From JALHNI01 sp965229305 (lineage in GTDB: Bacteria > Acidobacteriota > Terriglobia > Bryobacterales > Bryobacteraceae), in assembly GCA_965229305.1 (NCBI GenBank), contig CBDDIZ010000019.1:43689-107688 (forward strand): DNA of 64,000 bases. The letters run 5' to 3'. Under the pieces are notes generated by a model. It was not told the origin of the DNA. It ran no database searches and worked only from the letters and a program-made list of their open reading frames with translations. A program made the translations under genes and the position numbers. Shown piece by piece: positions 34,359-42,773 of the stretch (positions are counted from its first letter, which is position 1; each line of letters opens with the position of its first letter).

Positions 34359-36850
34359 TGCGCGCGGCTGTCATCGTCCCCACGCGCGGGCGGGCGGATC
34401 TACTCGACGTCTGCCTGCAAGCTCTTGCCGCATCCACGCGAGCTCCCGATGAGGTGATCGTGGTTGACGACGGCTCACCGGAGGACGCTGCCTCGGCGAT
34501 CACTGCGCTGTGCCAGCGCCATCGCGTGCGTCTATTGCCGCAAGCGCCCACCGGGCCGGCCGCCGCCCGCAACCACGGCGCCCAACAGACCGACGCCGAG
34601 TTGCTGATCTTCCTCGACTCTGACGTTGTCGTCCACACCGACACGATCGAGCGCCTGATCGCGGCTTTCGACGACTCGGGGCTCGCCGCGGTGTTCGGCT
34701 CCTACGACGATCAGCCCTTGGCGCGCACGCTCGTGAGCGACTATCGCAACCTGCTGCATCACTACGTCCATCAGCACTCGCGACGTCAGGCCAGCACCTT
34801 CTGGGCCGGCTGCGGCGCGGTGCGCCGCTCGGACTTTCTGGCGGCCGGCGGCTTCAGCGCCGCCTACGATCGCCCGAGCATCGAAGACGTCGAGTTCGGC
34901 TTGCGGCTTTCCGCCGCGGGCCATCGCATTGAGTTGCATCCGGACATCCAGGTCTGCCACGCGAAGCGGTGGACGGTGCGCTCGTTCTTCCACGCCGACA
35001 CCCGCTACCGCGCCATCCCGTGGACCGAGTTGATCCTCAGCCGGGCTGACGCCCTGCCGCCCGACCTCAACTTCGGCTGGCGGAACCGGCTGAGCGTGCC
35101 GCTGGCCGGCCTGCTCGTGTTTGCGCTGCTGTTGACGCTGGGCTTGCCGCTGCTGGGCGGGGTCCTGACGTTGCTTGCGGCAGTGTCGCTCGCGGCGTGC
35201 AATGCGCCCTTTCTCGGCTTCCTCAGACGGCGCCGCGGACTCCTGTTTGCCCTGGGGGCGTTCCCGCTGCACATCCTCCACTACCTGGCTTCCGGACTCG
35301 GCGCCGGTTGGGCATTGCTCCGAGCCTGGCGACGGGTGGATCCTCAGTTGCCTTATGCCGCGCTCGCGTTCGCCGCGACGGTGATCCTGCTGCAAGCCGT
35401 CAGCGGGACTTATGCGGCGGACTTTGCCGCGCATCCCGACGAAGCCGGCCACTTCGTCACCGGCGTCATGGTGACCGACTTTCTGCGCCATCCGACGCTC
35501 GCGCCGATGCACTTCGCCGAGCAGTATTACCTGCACTATCCGCGCGTCTCGCTGGGACACTGGCCGCCGTTGTTCTATCTGGTGGAAGGCGTGTGGTTCG
35601 CCCTCACCGGCGTGAGCCGCGCGTCGGCGCTGGTGCTGCAGGCGATCATCGGCTTCCTGCTCTTGCTGGGTGTTTATGTCTTGGCGCGCAGCTTTCTGAA
35701 GTTCGCGGCGGCCTTCGGCGCGGCAGCGCTCCTCGCGCTGACGCCCCCGTTCTACGCCTCGGTCACCTCCATCATGGCGGACTCGGCTACCTCGGTGATC
35801 GCGCTGGCCGCGGCCGGCGTCTTCGCGCTCTATCTGCAGCGGCCCGGCATCCTGCTCAGCCTGGGCTTCGGGCTTGGCGCGGCGCTGGCGTTGCTGACGA
35901 AAGGCACCGCCGGGCCGCTGGTCTTTTTCCCTTTGTTGGCAGTGCTCATCTCGCGCCGCTTCCCGGTCCTGCTGCGCGCTGACTTCTGGCTGGGTGCGGC
36001 ACCCGTGCTGCTCCTCGCCGGGCCGTGGTACGCCTTCTCCCGGCACTTCCCGACGCCCAATCAGAGCGCCATTCGCGTGCTCCCTCCGACGGCGTCGGCC
36101 GCGCCGCCGAGCCCTTATCGCCTCGAGGACTGGAGTTGTTGGCAGGAGTACGGTTGGACGTTGGTGATCCTGGCGGCGGTGGGCGCGCTGCTCATTCCGA
36201 AGCGTCGCCCGGCGGCCGCCGTCGTGGTCGCTCTGGTGTTGGCATTTGTCATCGCTCCGCTCGCGCTGGTGGGATTGCTCGAAGGCCGCCATCTGCTTCC
36301 GGCCGCCGCCGCAGCCTGCGTGGCCGCGGCTGGGTGTTGGCAAAGGTCGACGCTGGTGCTGGTCCCGTCGCTGGCTTGCGCGCTTTGGTGGCGGGGACCA
36401 TTGGTGGCGCACGGCCCAGCGGTCTTCCGTCCATTGGTTGAGTCCGGACGTTTGGATACAGTCACGCGGATGCTGGTGGCGGGCAACGCCTTCGAGGAAG
36501 GCGGCCTGATCGCGGCGGTCGCGGCCCGCGAGCCTCATCCGCGCCGCGTCATTCTGCGGTCGTCGCGCTTCCTGGCCGTCAGCGATTGGAACGGAAACAA
36601 CTATCGGTTGCTGGCAGGCAACGAGGCGGAGGTTTTGCGGCTGCTGCAAGCGAACGGCGTATCGCTGGTGATCCTGGCGAGCCTCACTTCGCCGGAGCAG
36701 TTGCTGCTGCGGCAGGCGGTGCAGGGCTGGTCTACCAGGCAAGCTGGTCCGCTCACGGTGGCCGCCAACCCGAGCCCGGCGCCGGCGTCTTCTCTGCAAC
36801 TCCACCAACCGAAGCTCCAAAAGACCCTCCAGCTCGACCCGGCGCCCTAA
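34358..36850 (+). CDS. GT2 domain fused to a GT-C/GT39-like membrane domain
   Basis: An 830-residue fusion. Residues 1-240 are GT2: AAVIVPTRGRADLLDVCL, LIFLDSDVVV (DxD, ~85-94) and SIEDVEFGLRLSAAGHRI (~175). Residues ~245-320 hold two or three membrane helices, and residues ~330-700 a polytopic part with an acidic first loop (AAHPDEAGHFVTGVMV) and LGHWPPLFYLVEGVWFALTG, resembling GT39-type dolichyl/undecaprenyl-phosphate sugar transferases. The GT2 half could make a polyprenyl-phosphate sugar that the membrane half uses; this is inference. It begins one base inside the stop of the flavoprotein gene and ends 30 bp before a tRNA gene. Confidence 0.82.
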   Translation: MRAAVIVPTRGRADLLDVCLQALAASTRAPDEVIVVDDGSPEDAASAITALCQRHRVRLLPQAPTGPAAARNHGAQQTDAELLIFLDSDVVVHTDTIERLIAAFDDSGLAAVFGSYDDQPLARTLVSDYRNLLHHYVHQHSRRQASTFWAGCGAVRRSDFLAAGGFSAAYDRPSIEDVEFGLRLSAAGHRIELHPDIQVCHAKRWTVRSFFHADTRYRAIPWTELILSRADALPPDLNFGWRNRLSVPLAGLLVFALLLTLGLPLLGGVLTLLAAVSLAACNAPFLGFLRRRRGLLFALGAFPLHILHYLASGLGAGWALLRAWRRVDPQLPYAALAFAATVILLQAVSGTYAADFAAHPDEAGHFVTGVMVTDFLRHPTLAPMHFAEQYYLHYPRVSLGHWPPLFYLVEGVWFALTGVSRASALVLQAIIGFLLLLGVYVLARSFLKFAAAFGAAALLALTPPFYASVTSIMADSATSVIALAAAGVFALYLQRPGILLSLGFGLGAALALLTKGTAGPLVFFPLLAVLISRRFPVLLRADFWLGAAPVLLLAGPWYAFSRHFPTPNQSAIRVLPPTASAAPPSPYRLEDWSCWQEYGWTLVILAAVGALLIPKRRPAAAVVVALVLAFVIAPLALVGLLEGRHLLPAAAAACVAAAGCWQRSTLVLVPSLACALWWRGPLVAHGPAVFRPLVESGRLDTVTRMLVAGNAFEEGGLIAAVAAREPHPRRVILRSSRFLAVSDWNGNNYRLLAGNEAEVLRLLQANGVSLVILASLTSPEQLLLRQAVQGWSTRQAGPLTVAANPSPAPASSLQLHQPKLQKTLQLDPAP

Positions 36851-36866
36851 GCCTCTTCCAGCTTGC

Positions 36867-36872
36867 TAGCAT
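36867..36872 (+). promoter_or_regulatory. Candidate -10 of tRNA-Ile2 gene (TAGCAT)
   Basis: TAGCAT ends 8 nt before the first base of the mature tRNA. This is a useful reference for what a -10 element looks like in this genome. No obvious -35 sequence was seen. Confidence 0.4.
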
Positions 36873-36880
36873 CAGACTAC

Positions 36881-36956
36881 GGGCCCTTAGCACAGCGGTT
36901 AGTGCAGGGGACTCATAATCCCTTGGTCGTAGGTTCGAATCCTACAGGGCCCACCA
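36881..36956 (+). tRNA. tRNA-Ile2 (anticodon CAU, lysidine-modified)
   Basis: A complete 76-nt cloverleaf with encoded CCA. The acceptor stem pairs GGGCCCT with AGGGCCC (36881-36887 with 36946-36952), the discriminator is A and CCA is at 36954-36956. D stem GCAC/GTGC, T arm GTAGG-TTCGAAT-CCTAC. The anticodon loop is CTCATAA, anticodon CAT. CAT could mean Met or Ile; the TTAG start of the D arm, the ACTCATAATC arm and the CTTGGTCG variable region follow the pattern of E. coli tRNA-Ile2 rather than tRNA-Met, so the C34 is expected to be converted to lysidine by TilS and to read AUA. Confidence 0.88.
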
Positions 36957-36966
36957 ATGAAGCACC

Positions 36967-37290
36967 TTAGGCGCCTTCGACTTCGAGGGTGAAGTCGATG
37001 TTGCCGCGGGTGGCGTGGCTGTAGGGGTGTCGCAGGTGATCACCGTGCCGGCAGGCGACGTAGGCGGCGGCGAGGAGGTGCTCGGGCGTGGTGGTGCCGG
37101 GGAGGCCGGTCCTCCCATTGCTTGGCGGACGGTGAGGTTGACGTTTACCGAATGGGCGGTGGTCTCGGAGTATCCATTGGCGGTGACAAGAGGCTGGATC
37201 GTGCAGGCAGGGTGGGCCGCAGAAACGGGTGCGGTTGGCGCATGCTTGCAGAGGTCCATTGCCCTCGTAAACTGTGTACTCCACCTTGTT
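36967..37290 (-). pseudogene. Decayed OsmC/Ohr-like gene
   Basis: Pieces of an OsmC/Ohr-type peroxiredoxin can be read on the minus strand, but in different frames. One frame gives ANGYSETTAHSVNVNLTV; another gives TTTPEHLLAAAYVAC, the region around the first catalytic cysteine, and ends with LEVEGA at a stop at 36967. The second half of the protein, with the second cysteine, is missing, and the tRNA gene stands 11 bp away. At least one frameshift and one truncation are needed to explain this. The 5' end also overlaps the start of the divergent propeller-kinase gene. The gene is probably dead; assembly error could explain the frameshift but not the truncation. Confidence 0.5.
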
Positions 37291-40200
37291 CCTGCTAATT
37301 CTGCTTCTGCTGTGCGCCACGCCCTGGAAAGGGTGGAGCCAGCCATTTGCCAGCGGGGCGCGGACGCACGCGCCAGCTAGTGGACAGGGCGTCGATGCGC
37401 GGCTGCTGTTGGAGGATGGGGAAGGCGGGGTGTGGGTCTCCGGGCCGAACGGCACGTTCCGCTATGACGGCGTGCGCTACCTGCCGGCGAGCGTCTTCGG
37501 CCTGCCGATGACGCCGGCCACGCAGTTCGAACAGACCGCCGACGGCACGCTGTGGGTGTTGCTGGGCGAGCGGTTGTGGTGGCGGGACGGCGCGCGCTTT
37601 TATGCCTTGCCGGAGAGCGAACGCTTCGAGGCGCTGGCCGCCGGCGGCGATCTGCTCTACGTCCTGCAGCCGCCGGGGTTGCTGACGGTGCTGACGCGGA
37701 CGAAGGGCGGCGCGCGGCCAAACCAATTGCCGGGGGACTCGCGCCGGGTGCTGGAGCAGGCGGGCGAAAGCTGGTGGCTGACGCGGTCGACGCTCACGGT
37801 GCGTCAGCGGCAGATCCAGGGACGGCCGGACGGCAAGGTGTGGTTCGGGACATTCAAGTCGTTCACGTGGGCGCAATGGTCAGGCACCGGGTGGACCAGC
37901 GGAACGGTGGAGCTGAGCCCGCCGACAGACCCGCTGTGGCAGGTGGTGCCGGTCGGCGAGCAGGACTTCCTGAGTACGGACGGCCATTCGGTGGTGCATT
38001 ACCGGCGCGAGAAGACGAGCTTTGTGCGGCGTAGTCTCGTAGCGAGCGAGTCGCGGCTGGCGCGCGAGCACATCTTCACGTCGGCTTACGGAACCTGGGT
38101 GCTGATTCAGGGGACTTGCGTGCGGCTGCTGCCGGACGGACAGTCCATCGAGTACTTCCGGTACGGCGGGCCGCAGGCGCTGCACGGTCTGTATGCGGGC
38201 AAGCGCGTGCTGTGGGCTTCGGCAGGACAGGCGGGGCTGCTTTCCTTTGCGCGGGACCGGACGATCGAGTGGATCGACGCTTATGATTCGTCAGTCGCGC
38301 CGGCACGCTTCGCGGTGCACCAAGGCGACCGTCTGCTGTTCGGGCGCGCCGATCTCACCTACGAAGTAGCCCCCGCGCTGCGGACCTGGGACGCCGGCTT
38401 GGGCGAGCCGTTGAAAGTGCAGGGCACGCGCTGGTTCGGTTTGCCGGCGGCGGCGGCGCCGTATGTGGATAGTGCGGTGGCCCCGGACGGGTCGCTTTGG
38501 CAGTTGTTGACGAAGGCCGGCGCCGCGCATCTGACAGCGGAGGGGCAGTTCCTGTTCACCGCGGCGGGTCACACGGCGGGGCGGCGGTTGGCGCAGATGC
38601 GGCGAATGACGGTGTCGGCCGATGGGCGCGTGTGGGTAGCGTCGACGGAGAACCTGTGGGAGGTGACGCCGGGGACGGAGAGTCCGCAGCCGGTGTACCG
38701 GCCGGGCGGGCCGTGGCAGGGCCAGCGGTATGTGGCAGACTTCGTGCAGGATCGGGCGAATGCCTTGTACGCGGTGACCGACGGCGGCCCGTTGCGCTAC
38801 GCGAGCGGCCAATGGAGCGAGGAGAAATGGCCGGGTTGCCTGCTGGAGAAGGCGGTGGCGACGATGGCTATCGAGGGGGCGAACTCCTGGTGGATCGCCT
38901 ACCGGAACCGGCCCGCGTTTACGCACGCCAGCCGCTTTGGCAACGGCGGGTGGAACTGCCGGCACTTCGATGCGGAGCATGACTTTCCGGGCCGGGCGGT
39001 GTTTCTGCGGTTCGATCGGCGGGGGTGGCTGTGGCGCGGGGATGCGCAGGGGGTGTGGGTGGCGACGGGGCCGGAGAAGAGCTGTCCGCGGGATTGGGTG
39101 CGGCTGGGTCCGGCGGAGGGGTTGCTGGACGCGGAGATGACGCCGGTGTTTCTCGAAGAGCCGGATGGCCAGGTGCTGGTGGGCGTGGGGCACATGCTGC
39201 AGAGGATACCGCCTGGCCTGGTGAAGCCGTCCCCCACGGAGCCGCCGGCATTTAGCGTGCTCGAGCAAGGCGGCGAAGTGCGGGCGCTCGAAGCGTCCGT
39301 GAGGGTGAAGCAGGGCGAGGCGGCGTCGCTGTTGGTGGGGCTGCCGGCCGGTGACTTGCCCGGCGCTTTGCCATCGCTCGAGTATCGCTATGGTGCCGAA
39401 GCGTGGAAGCCGCTCGAAGGCTACGCGCTGCCATTGGCCGACGCGGAACCCGGCGCGGTGGCGGCGCAGGTGCGCTTCGCCGGGTCAAATCTGACGCGCG
39501 CGCTCGAGGTGCAGGTGCTGCCGGTGTGGTGGCGGGGTTGGCCGGCGCGCATGGCATTCGCGGGCTTGGCGGGCGCGGGCGTATGGATGCTCATTCCGTT
39601 GTTCCAACGGGCGGTGTACCGGTTCGGCAAGTGGCGCTATCAGCGGCGGAACTCGCCCGCCTTCACGGCGAATCTGCCGCTGGCGCCGCTGCCGGAATGG
39701 CCGGCGGGCACGCTGCTGCAGAAGCGCTATCGAGTTGACGGCATCCTGGCGCGGGGTGGCTTTTCGGACATCTTTGCCGCGACGGACGAAGAAACGGGAC
39801 AGGCGGTGGTGATCAAACGGCTGCGGCCGCTGCCGTTCACCGCGGAACGGTCGCTGGCATGGCTGAAGAAGCGCTTTCTGCGCGAGGTGGGTGTGGCGAG
39901 CCTGTTGCGGCATCCGGGGATCCTGCCGGTGCTCGATGCGTGGTTCGACGATGACGGGATTCCGCACATCGCGCTGCCTAGGGTTCACGGCGTGAATCTG
40001 CGCGAGTATCTGACGGAGCGGGCGCCGTTACCGCGGACGCAGGCGTTGCACTTCCTGCGATCGATCGCTGAGACGGTGCAGGCGGCACATGAGCGCGGGG
40101 TGATTCATTGTGACCTGAAACCGGAGAACATCATGATCCCGGCGGCGAGCGGCGAGAGTCCCGTGCGGCCGATCGTGGTGGACTTCGGAACGTCCGCGCT

Positions 40201-40534
40201 GCATCTGCAATCGACAGTACTCTCGGAACAAACGGTGACGGGCGGCACGCTGCGCTACATGGCACCCGAACAATTGCTGGGCCGGTATTCCACCGCCACC
40301 GACGTCTATGCCTTCGCCATCACCGCACTCGAGTTGCTAATCGAGGTGCGCTATGACTCGCTCGACCTGCCGATCGACCGCGACTGGGAAGCGAACCTGA
40401 CCGACTATCTACGCTCGCGCGACCTGCCAGAGGAGACGAGCGCGCTGCTGGTGGCGGCTTTGCGTTGGGACCCGACGCAGCGTCCGGCCGAGCTTCTGCA
40501 GTGGGCCACGGCCTTGCTGAGATCGCTCGCCTAA
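37274..40534 (+). CDS. Beta-propeller sensor fused to a Ser/Thr kinase
   Basis: A 1086-residue membrane protein. A signal peptide (LFLLILLLLCATPWKGWSQ) is followed by ~650 residues of propeller repeats with the style of two-component regulator (Reg_prop) sensors (DGEGGVWVSGPNGTFRYDG, DGTLWVLLGERLWW, DGRVWVASTENLWEV). A beta-sandwich-like Y_Y_Y stretch comes next, then one membrane helix near residue 755. The cytoplasmic part (814-1086) is a Hanks kinase: ARGGFSDIF, VVIKRL, HCDLKPEN (H945, C946, D947) and VDFGTSA. In ordinary propeller sensors the cytoplasmic part is a histidine kinase or HTH, so this is an unusual swap. GTG start. An ECF sigma gene follows after 31 bp. Confidence 0.88.
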   Translation: MYSTLFLLILLLLCATPWKGWSQPFASGARTHAPASGQGVDARLLLEDGEGGVWVSGPNGTFRYDGVRYLPASVFGLPMTPATQFEQTADGTLWVLLGERLWWRDGARFYALPESERFEALAAGGDLLYVLQPPGLLTVLTRTKGGARPNQLPGDSRRVLEQAGESWWLTRSTLTVRQRQIQGRPDGKVWFGTFKSFTWAQWSGTGWTSGTVELSPPTDPLWQVVPVGEQDFLSTDGHSVVHYRREKTSFVRRSLVASESRLAREHIFTSAYGTWVLIQGTCVRLLPDGQSIEYFRYGGPQALHGLYAGKRVLWASAGQAGLLSFARDRTIEWIDAYDSSVAPARFAVHQGDRLLFGRADLTYEVAPALRTWDAGLGEPLKVQGTRWFGLPAAAAPYVDSAVAPDGSLWQLLTKAGAAHLTAEGQFLFTAAGHTAGRRLAQMRRMTVSADGRVWVASTENLWEVTPGTESPQPVYRPGGPWQGQRYVADFVQDRANALYAVTDGGPLRYASGQWSEEKWPGCLLEKAVATMAIEGANSWWIAYRNRPAFTHASRFGNGGWNCRHFDAEHDFPGRAVFLRFDRRGWLWRGDAQGVWVATGPEKSCPRDWVRLGPAEGLLDAEMTPVFLEEPDGQVLVGVGHMLQRIPPGLVKPSPTEPPAFSVLEQGGEVRALEASVRVKQGEAASLLVGLPAGDLPGALPSLEYRYGAEAWKPLEGYALPLADAEPGAVAAQVRFAGSNLTRALEVQVLPVWWRGWPARMAFAGLAGAGVWMLIPLFQRAVYRFGKWRYQRRNSPAFTANLPLAPLPEWPAGTLLQKRYRVDGILARGGFSDIFAATDEETGQAVVIKRLRPLPFTAERSLAWLKKRFLREVGVASLLRHPGILPVLDAWFDDDGIPHIALPRVHGVNLREYLTERAPLPRTQALHFLRSIAETVQAAHERGVIHCDLKPENIMIPAASGESPVRPIVVDFGTSALHLQSTVLSEQTVTGGTLRYMAPEQLLGRYSTATDVYAFAITALELLIEVRYDSLDLPIDRDWEANLTDYLRSRDLPEETSALLVAALRWDPTQRPAELLQWATALLRSLA

Positions 40535-40552
40535 GCCATTCCAGCGTTCTGC

Positions 40553-40558
40553 TAGTCT
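40553..40558 (+). promoter_or_regulatory. Candidate -10 hexamer TAGTCT, leaderless position
   Basis: TAGTCT ends 7 nt before the GTG at 40566 of the ECF sigma gene, in the 31-bp gap after the kinase gene. The sigma gene may thus have its own promoter. No Shine-Dalgarno is visible. Confidence 0.4.
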
Positions 40559-40565
40559 GTATCTC

Positions 40566-41120
40566 GTGAACGCGGCACCGAGTTTGACCCAGTATATTCG
40601 CCGGATGCAGACGGGTGATCCTTCGGCGAGCGCTACGGTGTTTGCGCTGGCGGCCCGCCGCTTGCGCAGCATCTCTGCCGCGATGATCTCGCGCGAAGCC
40701 GGCACCGGCAGTTTCGACGCATCGGACTTGCTGCAGGAAGCCTATCTGCAGAAAGCCGAACGGCTCGCGCCCGGCCTACCGGTGCGCGACAGTGAGCACT
40801 TCTTCTCGCTGATGGCGCGCGGCATGCGCCAGATCCTGATCGACCGTAGCCGTTTTCGTCAGGCTCAGAAGCGTCGCGCGCCAGAGGACTGGGACCCGGA
40901 GACGTGGACCGTCAGCCGGCCGAATCCGCGCACGGCGGAACTGGCGCAATTGCGGGAACGCTTGGCCAAGCTTGATCCGCAGGCCTATCGCATTCTCTGC
41001 TACAAAACGGACTTCGGCCTGCGCTGGGAAGAGATCGCCCGCCGCACCGGCTTGAGCGTGTGGCAGTGCCGCGCCGAGTACAATCACGCACTGCATTGGC
41101 TTCGCAAGCAAATGGCCTAG
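40566..41120 (+). CDS. ECF-type RNA polymerase sigma factor
   Basis: A 184-residue ECF sigma factor. Region 2: FDASDLLQEAYLQKAERLA and HFFSLMARGMRQILIDRSR (residues ~57-100). Region 4: FGLRWEEIARRTGLSVWQCR, the helix-turn-helix (residues ~147-166). It is encoded 31 bp after the propeller-kinase gene on the same strand, the reverse of the sigma-then-kinase order at 1692-5116. No anti-sigma gene is nearby, so phosphorylation by the upstream kinase is the natural hypothesis. GTG start; strong hairpin downstream at 41129. Confidence 0.88.
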   Translation: MNAAPSLTQYIRRMQTGDPSASATVFALAARRLRSISAAMISREAGTGSFDASDLLQEAYLQKAERLAPGLPVRDSEHFFSLMARGMRQILIDRSRFRQAQKRRAPEDWDPETWTVSRPNPRTAELAQLRERLAKLDPQAYRILCYKTDFGLRWEEIARRTGLSVWQCRAEYNHALHWLRKQMA

Positions 41121-41128
41121 ACGCACCA

Positions 41129-41160
41129 AAGGCGGCTGCCCGGGGTGGGACAGCCGCCTT
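41129..41160. terminator. Bidirectional hairpin terminator
   Basis: AAGGCGGCTG (41129-41138) pairs perfectly with CAGCCGCCTT (41151-41160) around a 12-nt loop that can extend the stem with CCC/GGG. It lies between the convergent ends of the ECF sigma gene and the sugar dehydrogenase gene. There is no long T tract on either side, but position and stem strength support termination of both. Confidence 0.7.
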
Positions 41161-41183
41161 GGGATGGACCAGACTGAGCCGGC

Positions 41184-42404
41184 TTACTTCGGGGTGACGT
41201 GGATCAGGGCGCCGGGGTTCGCGTCCTCGAGCATCCACAAGGTGCCGTCGGGGGCCTGTTCGACGTCGCGGATGCGCTTGCCGACGCTCCAGCGCTCGGC
41301 GGTCTTGGCTCCGCCTTTGCCGTCGAAGACGATCCGATTCAGCGACATGGTGGCCAGGCCGCTGATGAAACCGCTGCCGTCCCACTGCGGGAAGGCCTGC
41401 TTGCCGCGGTAGAACATCAGGTTGCCGGGAGCGATCACGGGCACCCAGTAGAGCACGGGCTTGGCAAACTCGGGGCGGCTGTCGTGGCTGGGGATGGGCG
41501 TTTCGTTGTAGTTCTTGCCGAAGGAGACCACGGGCCAGCCGTAGTTCTTGCCCTTCTCGATCAGGTTGAGCTCGTCACCGCCGGAGGGGCCATGCTCCAC
41601 TTCCCACAGTTCGCCGTTGGGAGCCATCGCGAGACCATAAGGGGCGCGGAAGCCACTGGCCCAGGTTTCCGCCGGCGTGAGGTTCGGGCCGGGGAAGGTG
41701 TAGGTGCTGACGGGCTTGGCCGTCTTGGCGACTTCGGTGTCGCGCGGCGGATCGATCAGCGGGATGGTGCTGGCGCCGGTTTTGCCGAAGTTCGGATTGC
41801 CGGGGAAGGGCTTGCCATCGAGCGTGAGGCGGAGAATCTTGCCGACGGGCTGGTTGGGGTCCTGGGCGGGGACCATGCGCTGACGGTCGCCGACGGTCAT
41901 GTACAGCGATTGGCCATCGGGAGCGAAGACGATCTGGCCGCCGGCCTGGCCGCCCTTGCCGCGCGGCATCTGGCGCCAGATCACTTCGTAGTTTTCGAGG
42001 CGCGGGCGGCCGACGGTGACCAGCTTGGCGCGCGCCAAGGCTTGGCCGCCGCCGTAGTCACCGGGCTCGATGTAGGTGAGGTAGATGCTTTGATCCGTCG
42101 CGAAATGGGGCGAGACGAAGACGCCGAGCATGCCGTTCTGGCCCTGCCAATAGACGGCGGGGGTGTTGCTCAAGGGGGCGATCTTTTCGCCTTGCGCGGA
42201 AACCAGCCAGACGGGGCCGATCTTTTCGGTGACCAGCATGCGGCCATCGGGCAGGAAGGCGATGCGCCAGGGCAGGCCGAAGCTGGCCACCGTGGTCATT
42301 TTGAAGGGCAGGGTCGATTCGGGGGCCTGTCCGCCCACGTTGGTTTGGCCCCAAACCGCGGCCGTAGCCAGGGTGAGGGACAACGCCGCTCTCGCTAGTT
42401 TCAT
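41184..42404 (-). CDS. PQQ-dependent sugar dehydrogenase family protein
   Basis: A 406-residue secreted six-bladed propeller. The signal peptide is KLARAALSLTLATAAVWG. Typical blocks are LPWRIAFLPDGRMLVTEK, GQNGMLGVFVSPHFA, GGQIVFAPDGQSLYMTVGD and SGFRAPYGLAMAPNGELWEVE, followed by HGPSGGDELNLIEKGKNYGW, as in soluble aldose/glucose dehydrogenases (Yli1/GDH-B family). It would oxidise aldoses in the periplasm with PQQ. PQQ synthesis genes are not in the window. Its ATG lies 3 bp after the stop of the thioredoxin-like gene, so the pair is one operon. Confidence 0.9.
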   Translation of the reverse strand: MKLARAALSLTLATAAVWGQTNVGGQAPESTLPFKMTTVASFGLPWRIAFLPDGRMLVTEKIGPVWLVSAQGEKIAPLSNTPAVYWQGQNGMLGVFVSPHFATDQSIYLTYIEPGDYGGGQALARAKLVTVGRPRLENYEVIWRQMPRGKGGQAGGQIVFAPDGQSLYMTVGDRQRMVPAQDPNQPVGKILRLTLDGKPFPGNPNFGKTGASTIPLIDPPRDTEVAKTAKPVSTYTFPGPNLTPAETWASGFRAPYGLAMAPNGELWEVEHGPSGGDELNLIEKGKNYGWPVVSFGKNYNETPIPSHDSRPEFAKPVLYWVPVIAPGNLMFYRGKQAFPQWDGSGFISGLATMSLNRIVFDGKGGAKTAERWSVGKRIRDVEQAPDGTLWMLEDANPGALIHVTPK

Positions 42405-42407
42405 CTT

Positions 42408-42773
42408 CTATTCTCCTGAGTTCATTCTGAAAGACTTCTCGCCGGGTGGCAATGCGGCGGCAATTTTCGCCAGCTCCCGCGCGATTTCCGCCTCGTCGGC
42501 GGGGCGGACCAAGCGGCCGACCTCCTGGCCGTCCTGCAAAAAGACAAGCGTCGGCCACAATTTTACCCGGAAGGAACGGCCGAGCGGGCGGCCTCGGCCG
42601 TCTTCGATTTTGAGATGTTGCAGGGTGGGATGTCGCGCTAAAGCCTTGCGCAGTAACGGTTGAGCGGCTTGGGAGAAGCCGCACCAGGGCGCGCCGAACT
42701 CAAGCAGGAGGGGACCGCGGAGTTGGTCGATGCCGGCGCGGGACGGTTCGAGGGCGGCATATTGGTCGGTCAT
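42408..42773 (-). CDS. Thioredoxin-like protein with CGFS site
   Basis: A 121-residue thioredoxin-fold protein. The active site region is LLEFGAPWCGFSQAAQPLL (residues ~20-38): the usual CGPC is CGFS, so the second cysteine is replaced by serine and a normal dithiol cycle is not possible. The cis-proline is kept in KLWPTLVFLQDG (~69-80). A monothiol or binding role, like the CGFS site of monothiol glutaredoxins, is possible, but the fold context is thioredoxin. Start ATG 42773 with GAGGAG upstream; a longer in-frame start is unlikely. Followed after 3 bp by the sugar dehydrogenase gene. Divergent from the VWA gene (86 bp). Confidence 0.8.
   Translation of the reverse strand: MTDQYAALEPSRAGIDQLRGPLLLEFGAPWCGFSQAAQPLLRKALARHPTLQHLKIEDGRGRPLGRSFRVKLWPTLVFLQDGQEVGRLVRPADEAEIARELAKIAAALPPGEKSFRMNSGE

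Noticed and set aside
34532..36820. Open frame of about 760 codons antisense to the GT2/GT-C fusion
   Set aside because: Arg/Gln-rich without domains, mirrors codon bias of the plus-strand gene, which carries clear GT2 motifs and membrane helices.
36881..36956. Elongator tRNA-Met
   Set aside because: The anticodon is CAU, but the D-arm, anticodon-arm and variable-region sequence match the tRNA-Ile2 pattern better.
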